Shown: piece by piece, positions 10,001 to 17,300 of the stretch
Layout of the letters: each line of letters opens with the position of its first letter
Numbering within the stretch: position 1 is the stretch's first letter
NCBI GenBank assembly: GCA_026260175.1
Contig: JAKCWW010010686.1
Location: 1-21,242, forward strand
DNA: 21,242 bases
Direction: 5' to 3'
Origin: Reticulitermes lucifugus
Lineage: Eukaryota > Arthropoda > Insecta > Blattodea > Rhinotermitidae
Translations under genes and position numbers: made by a program
The notes under the pieces: generated by a model
Told to the model about the DNA's origin: nothing
The model's input: only the letters and a program-made list of their open reading frames with translations
Database searches by the model: none

Positions 10001-12976
10001 TTACATTTGTGATTGTGAAAAATCTGTTAAGTGCACGACTTTATTAGGAATTATGATGTGATCACTTTCCTACATAACACAAAATTATTCCCATGCTTAA
10101 TTATGTACCAAACTACAATTTTTAGGGTTGGGNGGGGTATAGACAGATCCAGTCATTAAACTCAACACTAGATGAGGGTAAGTGGGCAGTGTCAAGGTCC
10201 CAGTGCTTTAGCCCTGGGAAGAAAGCCCTTGTACTGGTACCCATGGGATAGAAGGATGGTACATCACATATAAATACTTTAAGGTGTCAAACGGTTCCTA
10301 GGGCAGATGATTTTAAAATGTTAATACGTTGGAAGATCGTCTGTGAACCCAGCATTCATAAGATGAAACCAGTAAAACTTAACACATTAAGAGGTAAGCA
10401 TAACTGTATCTACATTATGCACTTCATATGGGTAATAATGGGTGAACGGAGTTGAAGGTGATCAAGTGAAAGAATGAGGAATAAAAAAGGATGAAATTAC
10501 ACAAAAAAAGTTCAGACAGAATGGTGCCCATGCATTAAAATGGCAAAAAATGTTCCAACATTTTTGTCCATGGCAAAAATGTTTCTTTGAACCTCATTTC
10601 ATAGCATTCAATATGATACAAGTTCGGCCAAAAAATAAGTTTACATGGCATACAATTTTGTAACTAAAGAACCTATACTGATTGTAATAATACCAGGGGA
10701 ATTCAACACTGAGTGATTAATCTATTCCACTGCTCAAGCAAAATCTTTGCAGCCACAAATTTAAAGATGATAACGCAGTAGAAACAGCTGACATGACGGC
10801 TGATAACAAAGGACATGGCCTTGTATCATCAGCGTATATAAAAGCTCATCCCACGATACGATAAAATGTCTCAACTGTGGAAGGAAATACTTGGAAAAGT
10901 TGTGGGAAAGCAGTACACTTATATCTGAACTGTTCTTATTAGAGTTTAAAATAAAGAACCCAAAATATGTGCCTGTCAACTTATTTTCTGACCTACCCCC
11001 ATACATGCATTAATACACCCTTTGTTCCTCAAGTCATCATTTTGCTTTACCAATACAATATTTGTATCACCAGCAAGATAAAATTAATTTGTATAATGAG
11101 TTTTAAACCCAGATTACAGAAATAGGTACTCACTTTTACTGTACTGTAAGCTCCAAATGGAATGAACATCAAGCCAACAAGGGTATTCCATGCTGTGTCT
11201 GCAGCCCCAACAAGGGGATTAAAGACATATTCACTAACTCCAAATGCACTCCACCAACCTGTCAATACAATCAATATAGACATGTTTTGGCCTAAACTTC
11301 ATTCTGGCAAAGTTTTAGACAAGCAATGATGGAGGCAGGCACACAAAAGAAACAGTTGTATCTGTTTATATACTTTTGATGTCATATATCAGGACCACAC
11401 AATATTACATTTGTGGGCTACATAACATTGCCAAATTTAAATTTAATCACTGCTGGATGTAAACATGATGCAGACGAGTGGCAACAGAACTGAAATATTT
11501 CACCATCCATAGAGTACTTCCTTTTATTTCTGGATTTGAATTCTTTACTTTTGTGTATCAAATGACAGTGTTCTATATTTCTTCTACAACTACAATCTAT
11601 GAATGGACTTCACACAAATTTGAATGGATAAAACAGATGTAGAAGAGTACAGCAATCCCCTGCCAGTGCTGTTTTATGAAAATATAACACTGCAATTAGC
11701 AAGGGATTATTGAGTGCCAGAAATCAGAGCAACAGGATAATTTCCCTTCACCTGAAATACAAAGCCGAAAGTTGGTCAATGAACACTAAGCCTGCGATAA
11801 AGGAAAATTAGAACATACAGCATATAATGGCTCCTGTACTTTGAATTTGGACTTATAACTAAAAGTAAGTTTACAGGGGTCAGCTACACCACTGGTGTAA
11901 GAACACAACAAGGGCATGGAAAATATACTGCATGACTGAACACTCGCCTCAAGGGAAAGGAGGAATAACACTAAATTCTGATATGACTCATCCCAAAAAG
12001 TTTATCAGCCTTCCTTTATATACAGAAAGGATAATTTTTTATTTAATTCATGCACATACTGTGGCTGAAGAAGCATCTTAATTACGTCTGCAGATTGGAA
12101 TGAGGAAAATTCATACTACAAAATATAATTTACATTGTGAAACACAAAGATTAATTTTTCAAAACATTATGAGGAATACAAAACCCTATTTTCTTCACAC
12201 AGACAACTAATATTAAAAATTACCCTTCATTTCACATAACAGCATAATGCAGATCTGATTTATAATGTAACCCTTCAGATTTTCTATGTTTCAAACAGTA
12301 ACTGAAGTTAGCCATATTATGTTACTCTGAAATACAGCAAGAATATAGTCATGATTCTTTTTCATAATTACAGCAGTCACTAGGACTGATGCCCATAAAC
12401 ACAGAAGTTAGCTAATGACAAACTGTTTGAGTCATCCCTACCAATCTATTCAGCAAAACAAAAACCACTAAAAGCACATGGCTACTACAGTACAGACTGA
12501 GACTAATCACATTAGAAAACACAACCTCTGCAACACACAGTGAAAATTGCAGTTATGTATCAGAGACACTGAAGTGTTAACTTTACTGTAAGGTGAGAAC
12601 AGAGGGAGAATAAAAAAACATTCAACTCTGACCATCATAATCAATATTACTATGCTCAGAAGACTGAAAATAAACTGTGAAAGGAGAATCAATCTACAGC
12701 CACAATTCCAAAGCTTCATCTCAAAAACAGGACCCTAATGTACTGAATCTAGTTTGTTGCAAACTTTGAACTTCTTCAAGTTAAACCTACTGCCAGAATA
12801 GTAGATCACTGCAGTTGGAAAAACTGGAGAAGGACAGAGGAAGCACACTCACCATTATCACGCACACAAGCCCAGCTGAGCGCAGCAGGTGATCCTTCCC
12901 TCCGATGTTTGAAGTCAAGGTAAGAAGCCGCAGGATTACGGGAATATTTGCGGAAATAGGAGAGGATAAGGTGCAT
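1001..12976 (-). CDS. koi: SUN-domain protein (SUN1/SUN2/klaroid group), multi-exon gene, 3' end outside the window
   Basis: This is the only gene I can support. SUN proteins span the inner nuclear membrane. Their C-terminal SUN domain, in the perinuclear space, binds the KASH peptide of outer-membrane nesprins to form the LINC complex, which anchors and moves nuclei. Ten exons join in consistent phases into about 550 residues: N-terminal part (1-42), hydrophobic stretch (about 43-83), Gln-rich and coiled-coil stalk (about 84-380), and SUN domain from about residue 390. Hallmark strings are YDADKTGLVDYALESS, STRCTETY, GIPLWYPSNNPRTVIQP, GECWAF and APKDFTVW. The end of the domain (normally YTC.YRFRVHG) was not found in bases 1-1000, so at least one exon is missing on that side. 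Human SUN2 has about 717 residues, so this product would be short at its N terminus unless more 5' exons exist. The symbol koi (Drosophila klaroid) is by family; a Spag4-type paralogue is less likely but not excluded. Confidence 0.9.
1094..2126 (-). other. SUN intron; nothing recognised inside apart from a short (TG)n
   Basis: It is bounded by GTAAGT at 2126-2121 and the acceptor GATTGCAG ending at 1094. It contains a (TG)n run at about 1596-1612. No repeat family or RNA gene was recognised. Confidence 0.7.
2127..2294 (-). CDS. SUN gene exon, central SUN domain
   Basis: The acceptor is TTCCTTATGTTACAG|CCTGGT and the donor is GTCTGG|GTAAGT, both phase 0, giving exactly 56 codons. The product begins PGVHPGECWAFSGSQG, continues LVQITAFSLEHIP, and ends SAPKDFTVW. 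All are standard SUN-domain blocks; in SUN1/2 the domain reads PGNCWAF...LEH.P...SP...I.SAPK.F...G. The Cys in GECWAF corresponds to SUN2 Cys601, whose partner in the cation-loop disulfide (Cys705) would be on an exon not present here. Other open frames overlapping this exon are shadows. Confidence 0.95.
2390..2690. repeat. Short inverted-end repeat element inside a SUN intron
   Basis: A copy of AGATTACTGTCTTGTGGGAT continuing into GTGACACC lies at about 2405-2431, and its reverse complement (GTGTCACATCCCAGAAGAAC) lies at about 2645-2664. Paired this way the ends share about 20 positions with a few mismatches, as in a non-autonomous element with terminal or subterminal inverted repeats. Related core sequences occur near 4090, 9165 and 9305. 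Frames across the element show no transposase. Exact ends are unknown. Confidence 0.6.
2780..3001. repeat. Near-perfect foldback element (long inverted repeat)
   Basis: The left arm (about 2780-2873) and right arm (about 2908-3001) are near-exact reverse complements. Both include an ATTAAAATTAAAACCAACTT-type outer part, CACTATTAAAAA, TAGTAGATTAATTAACCCGA and CATGTTTCGGTCAGGTA. Differences are a few bases, such as GCACACTCAC against GTACACTCAC. A spacer of about 35 bases carries two copies of CAGGTATTC/CAGTATTC. With no coding capacity this is a MITE-like or foldback repeat, lying wholly in a SUN intron. It bears a hammerhead-like motif, listed separately. Confidence 0.9.
2896..2923 (+). other. 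Hammerhead-like motif CTGAAGA-hairpin-GAAA
   Basis: CTGAAGA (2896-2902) matches the conserved CUGANGA strand of the hammerhead core. A perfect 16-base palindrome, GGTCAGGTACCTGACC (2904-2919), forms helix II and is followed directly by GAAA (2920-2923). The bases after GAAA (CATGTCGGG) can pair with CCCGACATG of the left arm, with a T in the position of the cleavage-site pair. One extra base sits before helix II and I see no clear helix I, so activity is doubtful. Confidence 0.4.
3111..3226 (-). CDS. SUN gene exon, SUN domain with KASH-lid region
   Basis: This exon is too short to stand out as an open frame. The acceptor is GACTGGCTGCAG|GTGGAAG (phase 1) and the donor is ATACAG|GTATAG (phase 0). 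Two bases complete the Gly, then 38 codons read GSIISTRCTETYQAKTAKLS and VLGIPLWYPSNNPRTVIQ. This is nearly invariant SUN sequence. The Cys in STRCTETY aligns with human SUN2 Cys563, which forms a disulfide with the KASH peptide. The segment after it corresponds to the beta-hairpin 'KASH lid' (TAKLSVLGIPLWYPS), with the usual NNPRTVIQ following. With KASH-binding residues intact, the gene appears functional rather than a pseudogene. Confidence 0.95.
3880..4010 (+). repeat. Possible degraded interspersed repeat (SINE-like)
   Basis: The stretch from CTTAGCAGGGTGGAGGTGAG through GATTTAAACAAGC to GGAAAAAAAGAAAATGAAGC is GC-richer than its surroundings and ends in an A-rich tail, as retroposed repeats do. 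tRNA-like promoter boxes are not clear, so family assignment is open. Confidence 0.35.
4080..4300. repeat. Interspersed element with internal inverted symmetry
   Basis: It starts TTGAAGATTAAAGTCTTTTA then GGATGTTACA, which matches the copy at 9160 (TGAAGATTTAAGTCTTCTAG). The right end, TGTAACAACCCAACTTGAGA, is a diverged inverted counterpart of the left. The interior has CTTCATCTTCAGGGA followed by CCCTGAAGAAGAAGG, an inverted pair. No coding capacity is seen. Confidence 0.6.
4199..4229 (+). other. Hammerhead-like motif CTGAAGA-hairpin-GAAA
   Basis: CTGAAGA (4199-4205), one A, stem GAAGG (4207-4211), a nine-base loop, stem CCTTC (4221-4225), then GAAA (4226-4229). It has the same layout, including one extra base before the stem, as the copy at 2896. 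The stem sequence differs, so the pairing rather than the sequence is kept. Confidence 0.35.
4449..4581 (-). CDS. SUN gene exon, start of the SUN domain
   Basis: The acceptor is GGCATTTCACAG|GGAACA (phase 0) and the donor is TCTTCAG|GTGAGC (phase 1), giving 44 codons plus one base. The product reads GTWVTNSTGVAGLTDLQV, then RAIVDEALAKYDADKTG, then LVDYALESS. The YDADKTG..DYALES block is the signature of the helix and first strands that open the SUN domain in SUN1, SUN2 and klaroid. The preceding amphipathic helix (LTDLQVRAIVDEAL) matches the regulatory helix before the domain. NST is a possible N-glycosylation site in the luminal region. The split Gly codon continues into the next exon as GGSIIS. 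Confidence 0.93.
4720..5000. repeat. Probable diverged member of the same interspersed repeat group
   Basis: AAAGACTTTAGTCTTCATTA (about 4936-4955) resembles the reverse complement of the TGAAGATTAAAGTCTTTTAG left end seen at 4086. The interior carries CCCTGAAGACTGAGG like the other members. Boundaries are estimates. Confidence 0.4.
4862..4892 (+). other. Hammerhead-like motif CTGAAGA-hairpin-GAAA
   Basis: CTGAAGA (4862-4868), then stem GAGG (4871-4874), a loop, stem CCTC (4884-4887), one T and GAAA (4889-4892). It has the same spacing (20 bases between blocks) as the 4199 copy but different stem bases. Confidence 0.3.
5585..5725 (-). repeat. tRNA-derived SINE (family with GGGGCAGGATT body)
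   Basis: Read on the minus strand, GATGGCTCAGTCAGTAAAGT resembles a pol III A box and GATATTCAATTCCTGGC a degraded B box (consensus GGTTCGAATCC). The body GGCAGGGGCAGGATTCTTTT follows. The same head and body layout recurs in the copies ending near 14651 and 17300. Confidence 0.7.
5811..5958 (-). CDS. SUN gene exon, stalk just before the SUN domain (donor uncertain)
   Basis: The acceptor is GATGGTGTCTGTAG|AACATTT. Its first base completes the split Arg codon from the preceding exon, giving R-TFDCVRREAVQRSK. The rest is helical and charged (SISEHIQNEFAKWQEQQRQ), the type of segment that precedes the SUN domain in SUN1/2 and pairs with its N-terminal helix. The 3' boundary is not certain. A phase-0 donor is needed to join the next exon; candidates are AGCATG|GTCTGG (after 5811, used here) and CCACC|GTTAGC (after 5826). 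Both deviate from the consensus. The reading frame stays open to a TGA about 30 bases further on. Confidence 0.82.
5959..7195 (-). other. SUN intron without a recognised gene
   Basis: It contains one open minus-strand frame of 156 codons (6288-6758) that I cannot assign to a family. It has no splice junctions that would fit the flanking phase-2 exons. No RNA gene or named repeat was recognised. Confidence 0.6.
7196..7437 (-). CDS. SUN gene exon, distal luminal stalk
   Basis: The acceptor is ATATTTTTGCAG|GAACAG (phase 0) and the donor is ACAAG|GTAATC (phase 2), giving 80 codons plus two bases. The product runs EQQAQMLRRCCQHN... to ...FTLHLQT and the split Arg codon. After a Gln-rich start it has an amphipathic part (GEVIEQHVFRVLSDLLGA), a Gly/Ser turn (TGGQFSGNPEDL), then a helical part (AWVSSMLVAQNDLDARLANL). 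It follows the coiled-coil exon directly and its phase-2 end matches the phase of the next exon, so membership in the gene is well supported although I know no specific domain. Two adjacent Cys (CC) at residues 10-11 of the exon could form disulfides in the perinuclear space; that is speculation. Confidence 0.87.
7620..7742 (-). repeat. tRNA-derived SINE fragment
   Basis: The minus strand reads TTGTGGTATAGTGGTTAGTA (tRNA-type A box), followed about 35 bases later by GGGTTTGAATTTC (B box, consensus GGTTCGAATCC). The body then runs GCACAGCTACTGGCTGTCCT. This head differs from the 5585/14375/17030 group, so it may be another family. Confidence 0.72.
7900..8165 (+). repeat. Decayed 3' end of a non-LTR retrotransposon reverse-transcriptase ORF
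   Basis: The plus strand decodes, with stops, as NAYKISVRKAHGKRPFKRPS, then QRREDNSEIDFKG, WIYLTHDRYQFLVLVMNLQV and PYNVDNF. This corresponds to a tail I recall as frequent in termite and cockroach repeats: G-K-R-P-L-G-R-P-R-R-R-W-E-D-N, a DLxxIGC block, then DRDxWRALV and MNLRVP. It is a short pseudogene fragment with in-frame stops, truncated at its 5' side, lying antisense inside a SUN intron. The match is from memory of the family, not a search. Confidence 0.75.
8442..8693 (-). CDS. SUN gene exon, coiled-coil stalk
   Basis: The acceptor is TTTTGCTTTACAG|CTTTTG and the donor is TTACAG|GTATCG, both phase 0, giving 84 codons from LLAEQKAALSQL to RLRLLQ. The sequence is strongly heptad-like, with regularly spaced Leu, Met, Val and Trp among Glu, Lys, Gln and Arg (for example LTHHLHQMEQKVDHLSAE and WKLKFEKEKQVWREEAA). 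It has no Pro and few Gly. This is what the luminal region between membrane and SUN domain looks like in SUN1/SUN2, where the coiled coil drives trimer formation. A (CAA)n-rich simple repeat starts in the flanking intron within 70 bases of the acceptor. Confidence 0.9.
8750..8905. repeat. (CAA)n and AACAAG-rich low-complexity tract
   Basis: A run of about eight CAA units (8757-8781) is followed by imperfect CAACAAGAACAAG repeats. It lies in the intron just upstream (in the gene's sense) of the coiled-coil exon. Confidence 0.9.
9158..9330. repeat. Interspersed element with terminal inverted repeats
   Basis: The left end CTGAAGATTTAAGTCTTCTA + GGATGTAATG (about 9162-9190) pairs with the right end CACATCCCAGAAGACTTGAA + TCTTCAAG (about 9291-9319) as an inverted repeat of about 30 positions with few mismatches. 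At about 160 bases with no coding capacity it is MITE-like. It contains a decayed hammerhead-like block (CTGAAGA at 9229-9235; CAAA in place of GAAA at 9255-9258). Confidence 0.75.
9561..9809 (-). CDS. SUN gene exon, Gln-rich luminal stalk
   Basis: The acceptor is GATTTTACTTTCAG|GAGAAA and the donor is ATGAAG|GTATAG, both phase 0, enclosing exactly 83 codons. The product begins EKLFMNPASLELPPVVLPYN and continues with GQGQQQQQAVDMETL. It is rich in Gln and Ala with little hydrophobic patterning at first, then becomes helical (LARYVLASAEFQQLLTAQVQ), ending in a His/Met cluster (QEHLHHMNMK). It joins ...STVK upstream and LLAEQK... downstream. By position it lies just after the membrane segment, at the start of the perinuclear-space stalk. 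The CAG/CAA run (five Gln after GQG) may vary in length between individuals. I see no named domain beyond the stalk. Confidence 0.87.
9810..11133 (-). other. SUN intron; a SINE body fragment and otherwise nothing recognised
   Basis: It joins two phase-0 exons (STVK to EKLF). It holds a single undetermined base at 10133 and the SINE fragment at about 10140-10260. The rest is AT-rich with no recognised element. Confidence 0.65.
10140..10260 (-). repeat. SINE body fragment, same family as the 14.4 kb copy
   Basis: The plus-strand stretch AACACTAGATGAGGGTAAGT ... CCCAGTGCTTTAGCCCTGGG ... GGTACCCATGGGATAGAAGG parallels GGCACTAGATGGGGTGGGTG ... CCCAGCCACTTTACCCCCAG ... GGTACCCATTACACAGGAGG at 14450-14532. 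The tRNA-like head is absent, so this is a 5'-truncated copy. Confidence 0.65.
11134..11258 (-). CDS. SUN gene exon with hydrophobic, probably membrane-spanning segment
   Basis: The acceptor is TTGTATTGACAG|GTTGG (phase 1) and the donor is GTAAAA|GTGAGT (phase 0). The 41 codons start WWSAFGVSEY and end FGAYSTVK. The middle and end are rich in Trp, Phe, Leu, Val and Gly, notably WNTLVGLMFIPFGAY, preceded by VFNPLVGAA. In SUN proteins a membrane helix separates the nucleoplasmic tail from the luminal stalk, and this is the only hydrophobic exon product between the candidate N terminus and the stalk, so it is the likely membrane segment. One Asp interrupts the stretch, so the hydrophobic run is modest and the exact helix is uncertain. 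Both splice phases fit their neighbours without adjustment. Confidence 0.8.
11259..12852 (-). other. SUN intron, AT-rich, no element recognised
   Basis: It is bounded by the GTGAGT donor at 12852 and the TTGACAG acceptor at 11259 (phase 1). Frames within it are short and unlike any family I know. The stretch about 11780-11975 is slightly richer in GC and may be an unnamed repeat. Confidence 0.6.
12853..12976 (-). CDS. SUN gene, candidate first coding exon (N-terminal region)
   Basis: The exon ends in a strong donor, AATG|GTGAGT, in phase 1, and joins exactly to the next exon to give RDNG-WWSAFG. The open frame runs back to an in-frame TGA at 13000-12998. Its first Met is at 12976 in the context GGAAGGAATGC, with a purine at -3. 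From that Met the exon gives 41 codons plus one base: a basic, Tyr/Arg-containing stretch (FRKYSRNP, FKHRREG), which would suit a short nucleoplasmic, lamin-facing tail. I chose this Met because no pyrimidine tract followed by AG precedes the frame convincingly. A later acceptor, just upstream of GGAAGGATCACC (about 12906-12902), cannot be excluded; it would shorten the exon and imply further 5' exons. I recognise no domain here. Confidence 0.6.
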
Positions 12977-12999
12977 TCCTTCCTCTATCCTTCTCCCTC

Positions 13000-13516
13000 A
13001 TTCAATCTCAGAGGAGGGAGTAATACATATAAAGAATTTTCTAAATGTTGTATCTCATACATACACACAACAAACAAGTGCAAAACAAACTCCAGTAAGT
13101 AAAAACAAAATAATATCAGCATTAATGAAGCAGAGTGCAAAGACTGCATAAGCAGAGTTAATACACATTTCTGTCAAAGGCATAATTCATACGGACAGCC
13201 TGTATTACATTCAATAATACAGAAATAAAGTACAAATGATACAGTCAGCCTAATTTAAGAAGTACTTATTTCAAACAATATCAACAACCAAGACAAATCC
13301 ATACATCCATGGAATAACAGCCCGATCATTAAGATAAAAAGGTATGAATGCAATGACATTACATTTTCACTCCATCCTCCTAGTAGCCAAGAAAAGAATC
13401 ACCAATTTAATACATTTCAGCCATCCAATTTGAAAATGGAAGCACTACATAAAGGAAATGCTTAAAATAATAAAAATCATCCATCCTGTGTTAATAACTA
13501 TTAAAAGATAACATTA

Positions 13517-13565
<49 letters not shown>

Positions 13566-13609
13566 CACAAAACAAACAGCTGGTTTTATCCAATTTGATG
13601 AGAGATATC

Positions 13610-13646
<37 letters not shown>

Positions 13647-14370
13647 TAAATTTGATGCTTGACCAATCTGATCAAAATATTCCACAATGGTAATATCAAT
13701 GTAGCCAAATATGTACCAAAGCAATATGTTATAATTTATACACTATTAGGTGGCAATGATAAACCGAACAAGAATACTGGCTGGATCCCCTGTCCACCGT
13801 AGTCAAATTATTTCTGAAGTATGTCTCACACTACACAATGTACAGTCTGTTAATACCAGGACTACATCTCTAAACCAAACATGGGCAAAACAAAATATCA
13901 GTGTGTTATGATTATTATTTAGGTTACAATGTTAAATTTGATTCATGACAATTATCTATTACATTCCCGTGCAGTTTCTCCAGGTCCCCACGCCACTTGG
14001 TTAAATACAACAAATTTTCAAACATGCAACATTCAGCACAGATTATATCTAAAGCCTCTCCTGAGAATTTATATACCCCACTATAGTAAGACTGCCAGCT
14101 AGCCAATGTAGTGACAATGATAAAACTGACAACATACAAGCAATACCTCTTATTATATACAGGTAATGACCAGACAATATCAGAGTTATGTTCCCACATA
14201 ACATGACACATAACATTAAGTGATACAGTGTTCAGTGATTGGATATTTCCATACGAATTAAATGAAATGGTTAACATACGTAGTGTCTAGTCCATATGCA
14301 AAACATGATTAAATGTAAAACACAATATAACTCAATGAGGCAAATAATACAAAAACAATTAAGGAAAGTA
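13000..14370. other. No gene recognised; 5' flank or first intron of the SUN gene
   Basis: Apart from the CA/TA microsatellites at 13515-13645, nothing stands out. A 117-codon minus frame (13924-14277) has no recognisable domain and shows AT-driven composition. Confidence 0.6.
13515..13645. repeat. Two (TA)n blocks around a (CA)n tract
   Basis: (TA)n-(CA)n-(TA)n at 13515-13569, 42 bases of unique sequence, then a (TA)n run at 13612-13644. The TA blocks are self-complementary and could extrude as cruciforms. Confidence 0.92.
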
Positions 14371-14372
14371 AA

Positions 14373-14652
14373 GGTAAAGTTCACCCTAGAACAGGCCATG
14401 AAGTTCCAGAGGGGGAGTGGAGGTACAACTCTACTCTTTCTTTAACTCTGGCACTAGATGGGGTGGGTGGTCAATGGCATGCCCCAGCCACTTTACCCCC
14501 AGGAAAGAGACCCGGTACCCATTACACAGGAGGCTGGGTTGGCCCCAGGGCTAGTCTGGATGGGTGCAGAAAATCCTGCCCCCATTGGGATTCAATCCCC
14601 GGACTGCCCAGCCCGTAGCGAGTCTCTATACTGACTACACTATCTCGGCCCA
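14373..14652 (-). repeat. Long tRNA-derived SINE, best preserved copy of its family
   Basis: On the minus strand the head is GCCGAGATAGTGTAGTCAGT (A-box region), then GGGGATTGAATCCC (a good B box, consensus GGTTCGAATCC), then AATGGGGGCAGGATTTTCTG. A GC-rich body of about 200 bases follows, ending near GAACTTTACCTTTACTTTCC. The total is about 280 bases. The plus-strand CCCGGTACCCATTACACAGG and the paired TTTACCCCCAGG are shared with the 10.2 kb fragment. Confidence 0.82.
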
Positions 14653-17029
14653 TAACTATGTAAAGTAAATGTGTACATAAGTTTTAAGATTATAACACAT
14701 GTTAATTTTATGTTTGCATGTTTATGGTCCATAAGGAAAAACACACATGCAGCAGCATATCACTGCACTGGTGAATGTAGTTTTCCTGCAGCGCAGCAGA
14801 AGACAGTGCAATGCAAATACAATTTAGGAGACATTCAAGCAACTAAAAGATGATAATTTTTGTCATTGATATTAAACTTATCAAGTCACATAAAAGTAAT
14901 AACAGTCCCTAATTTACTCACAATATTAACTGATGATGTTAAGTGACCATAGCCTGCAATGTCTAAACTAATAAATAATTTGTATCACTACTCATAAAGT
15001 GACTTCTCTCCTCTTGTAGCACTGTCAAACATTTGTTTGTCATATCCTGCTATGTAATATGCAGCTCACACGATACAGAATATAACAGACATGAAGTCTG
15101 AGTTTACACAACATGCTTCCGTTACAGTCTCTGTATCATATCATGGAAACTGTTCATACATTCAAGCACAGGTGTGTGTATGGGATGTACTAGGTGTGCC
15201 CAGGCACACCCTTATGTCACAAAATTTGGTATTTTGTGCCCCATATTTTAAGTTGTTATTCCTCATGCGCAGTTTAGTTGTTAATCTAAAAAAAAATTAG
15301 TTAAAGTTCAGTTTCTTTAGTTTGTTTGATGAATAAAACTAATGTCCCTCTCAACTGAATATTCAATAAATTTTCACCTTTTAAAAAATGGAAAATAAAA
15401 TTTCCTAGGTGCACACCCTAATGATATGTGCTGCACATGCTTATGCATCCAAGTAATGTTTATGTCACATCTTTGCTTCACGGCTTAGGAAACTTTTATG
15501 TTTTATATACTTCATCCACTGCTTCAATGTCAACACTTATGAACTGATCTGTTCAATGATACAAAACTGAACCACTGGCTTGGTAACAGAAAAGCAGCAG
15601 TGACATGAAATGTCACATTAAATACAAATGATGTTCTACGTGTGAAAAGATACATCAGCTGGTTCACCTCCATTTTCTATAATAAAACTGTGTGCCATTT
15701 TAAGTTTGGATTATAAAGTTTAATCAGAAAGACAATTTAACTAGTGATGTAAAATATATGATACTGTAAACATAATTTATCCTACAAAGCAATTACTTGT
15801 ATTTATATTTCTTAAAAACCTGTCATATTATTTAATGATGCTATATTATGTTATTTAATGATGCTGTATCATTAGATTTTAGTTACTCTGAAATGGCCAT
15901 GAATGACTTACTCTTGCTCAAACACAAGTACCATAAGCTTTGAATGTCTTGTTTGTACAAAATAGTTTTATTTGAAGGGAATAAAAATTGTAGTGATTTA
16001 ATCTCATCCTTCTCCTAACAAAATCTAACACCCTTTATCAATTCAACTTCTTGTATGTACCTCACATACATATTTACAGCATACTCCTACATGTTCATAA
16101 ACATGCCACCATCCAAAGTTTTTAAAGCTCACAATCATTTTCATTTGACTTTCTCATTTTCATGATTTTTTATGTCCTACTGCAAATATTTGTTTTTAAA
16201 TCAATAAAATCACATTACTTTGATTTATAACTGAAGAGTCCTGCAACAAATTTATAACAAGATATTAAAATACATACTTTTCATATTCCATGACGTGAAT
16301 ATGAAAATTACTGACTTATTGCCTGGCCAATTCATTTATTTAGAAAGCTTGGCATTAAACTAATCTGCTTCTGTACTTATGACCATCATTTTAATTTCGA
16401 GAATCTCAGGCCCATGGAAGAAGGTGAAACAAGTTTTGTCAGGGTGTCCTTACTGTCATTAAGAAAAAGAGCATTTCCATCACACAGGTAAGCCTGTAAC
16501 ATGTATCGCCCTTAAAAGCATGGGTGAAAAATTTGGTGCACAAATATTTTTTTCAGAGGCATAATATGAGAATAAGCACAGCCCAACCGATATACTGCAC
16601 GGTCATACATTATTATTCTTTGTACTTCAAAAAATATACCACACAAAAATGTTTCAAATGAAAGTTGCAAATGTTAAGGAAATCTATAGCTTATGTCATG
16701 TACCATGCTTTTTGTGATAAGCGTTTCTAAGAAAAATGAGACATCTAATTTGGGTTCTGCATATAGTAATTACACTGGACAAACATGGACCAAAATGTCA
16801 TTTGACAACTTAATAATGCAAGACCTATTTTGTTTCAAAAGTGAAACATGTAGATGAATACAGAAGACCTCACTATGTGGTCACTTTAAACACAGATGGT
16901 TAACTAGTGATGTGACTCAATATGTGAGTGAAATCACATGGCTATAACAAAGTAACACAATGAAACCCATTACCCAAGCCTGTAACCTGTGATATTTGAA
17001 ATTAATTCAATCACAAACATGTGTAAAAC
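14653..17029. other. No gene or named repeat recognised
   Basis: AT-rich sequence with only short frames on both strands. A small tandem duplication is present near 15825-15870. No tRNA, splice-site-flanked exon or SUN-like coding segment was seen. Confidence 0.6.
15825..15872. repeat. Two-copy short tandem duplication
   Basis: TATTATTTAATGATGCTATA and TATGTTATTTAATGATGCTG are adjacent near-copies with a period of about 23 bases. Confidence 0.7.
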
Positions 17030-17300
17030 AGGTAAAGTTGTCCCTGTGCTTAAGCAAGCACCATGCCAAGCAGGTGCTTGATATAAATCAATGGCCCATG
17101 ATGCCATGCCCCAGCCTCTTCAGCACTGGGGAAAACATCGCTATGCACCTACTAAATTAAACAGGATGCCAGGAGGGTCCCAGAGCCAGTTTGGACACTT
17201 TATAAAAGAGAAAAATCTTGTCCCTGCTGGGAATTAAACCACAATTCCTTGGTCATCCAGCCTGCCGCCTAGTCACTATACTGACTCAGCTATCCTCTCT
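17030..17300 (-). repeat. Diverged tRNA-derived SINE, same family as the 14.4 kb copy
   Basis: On the minus strand, ATAGCTGAGTCAGTATAGTG (A-box region), then GTGGTTTAATTCCC (B box), then AGCAGGGACAAGATTTTTCT, matching GGGGGCAGGATTTTCTG of the other copy. The plus-strand GATGCCATGCCCCAGCCTCT matches GGCATGCCCCAGCCACTTTA at 14477. The tail near 17030 has GGTAAAGTTGTCC, as in GGTAAAGTTCACC at 14372. Confidence 0.78.

Noticed and set aside
13924-14277. 117-codon minus-strand frame as a 5' SUN exon
   Set aside because: It has no motif, an AT-driven composition and no good splice sites in a phase that would fit; chance is the simplest explanation.
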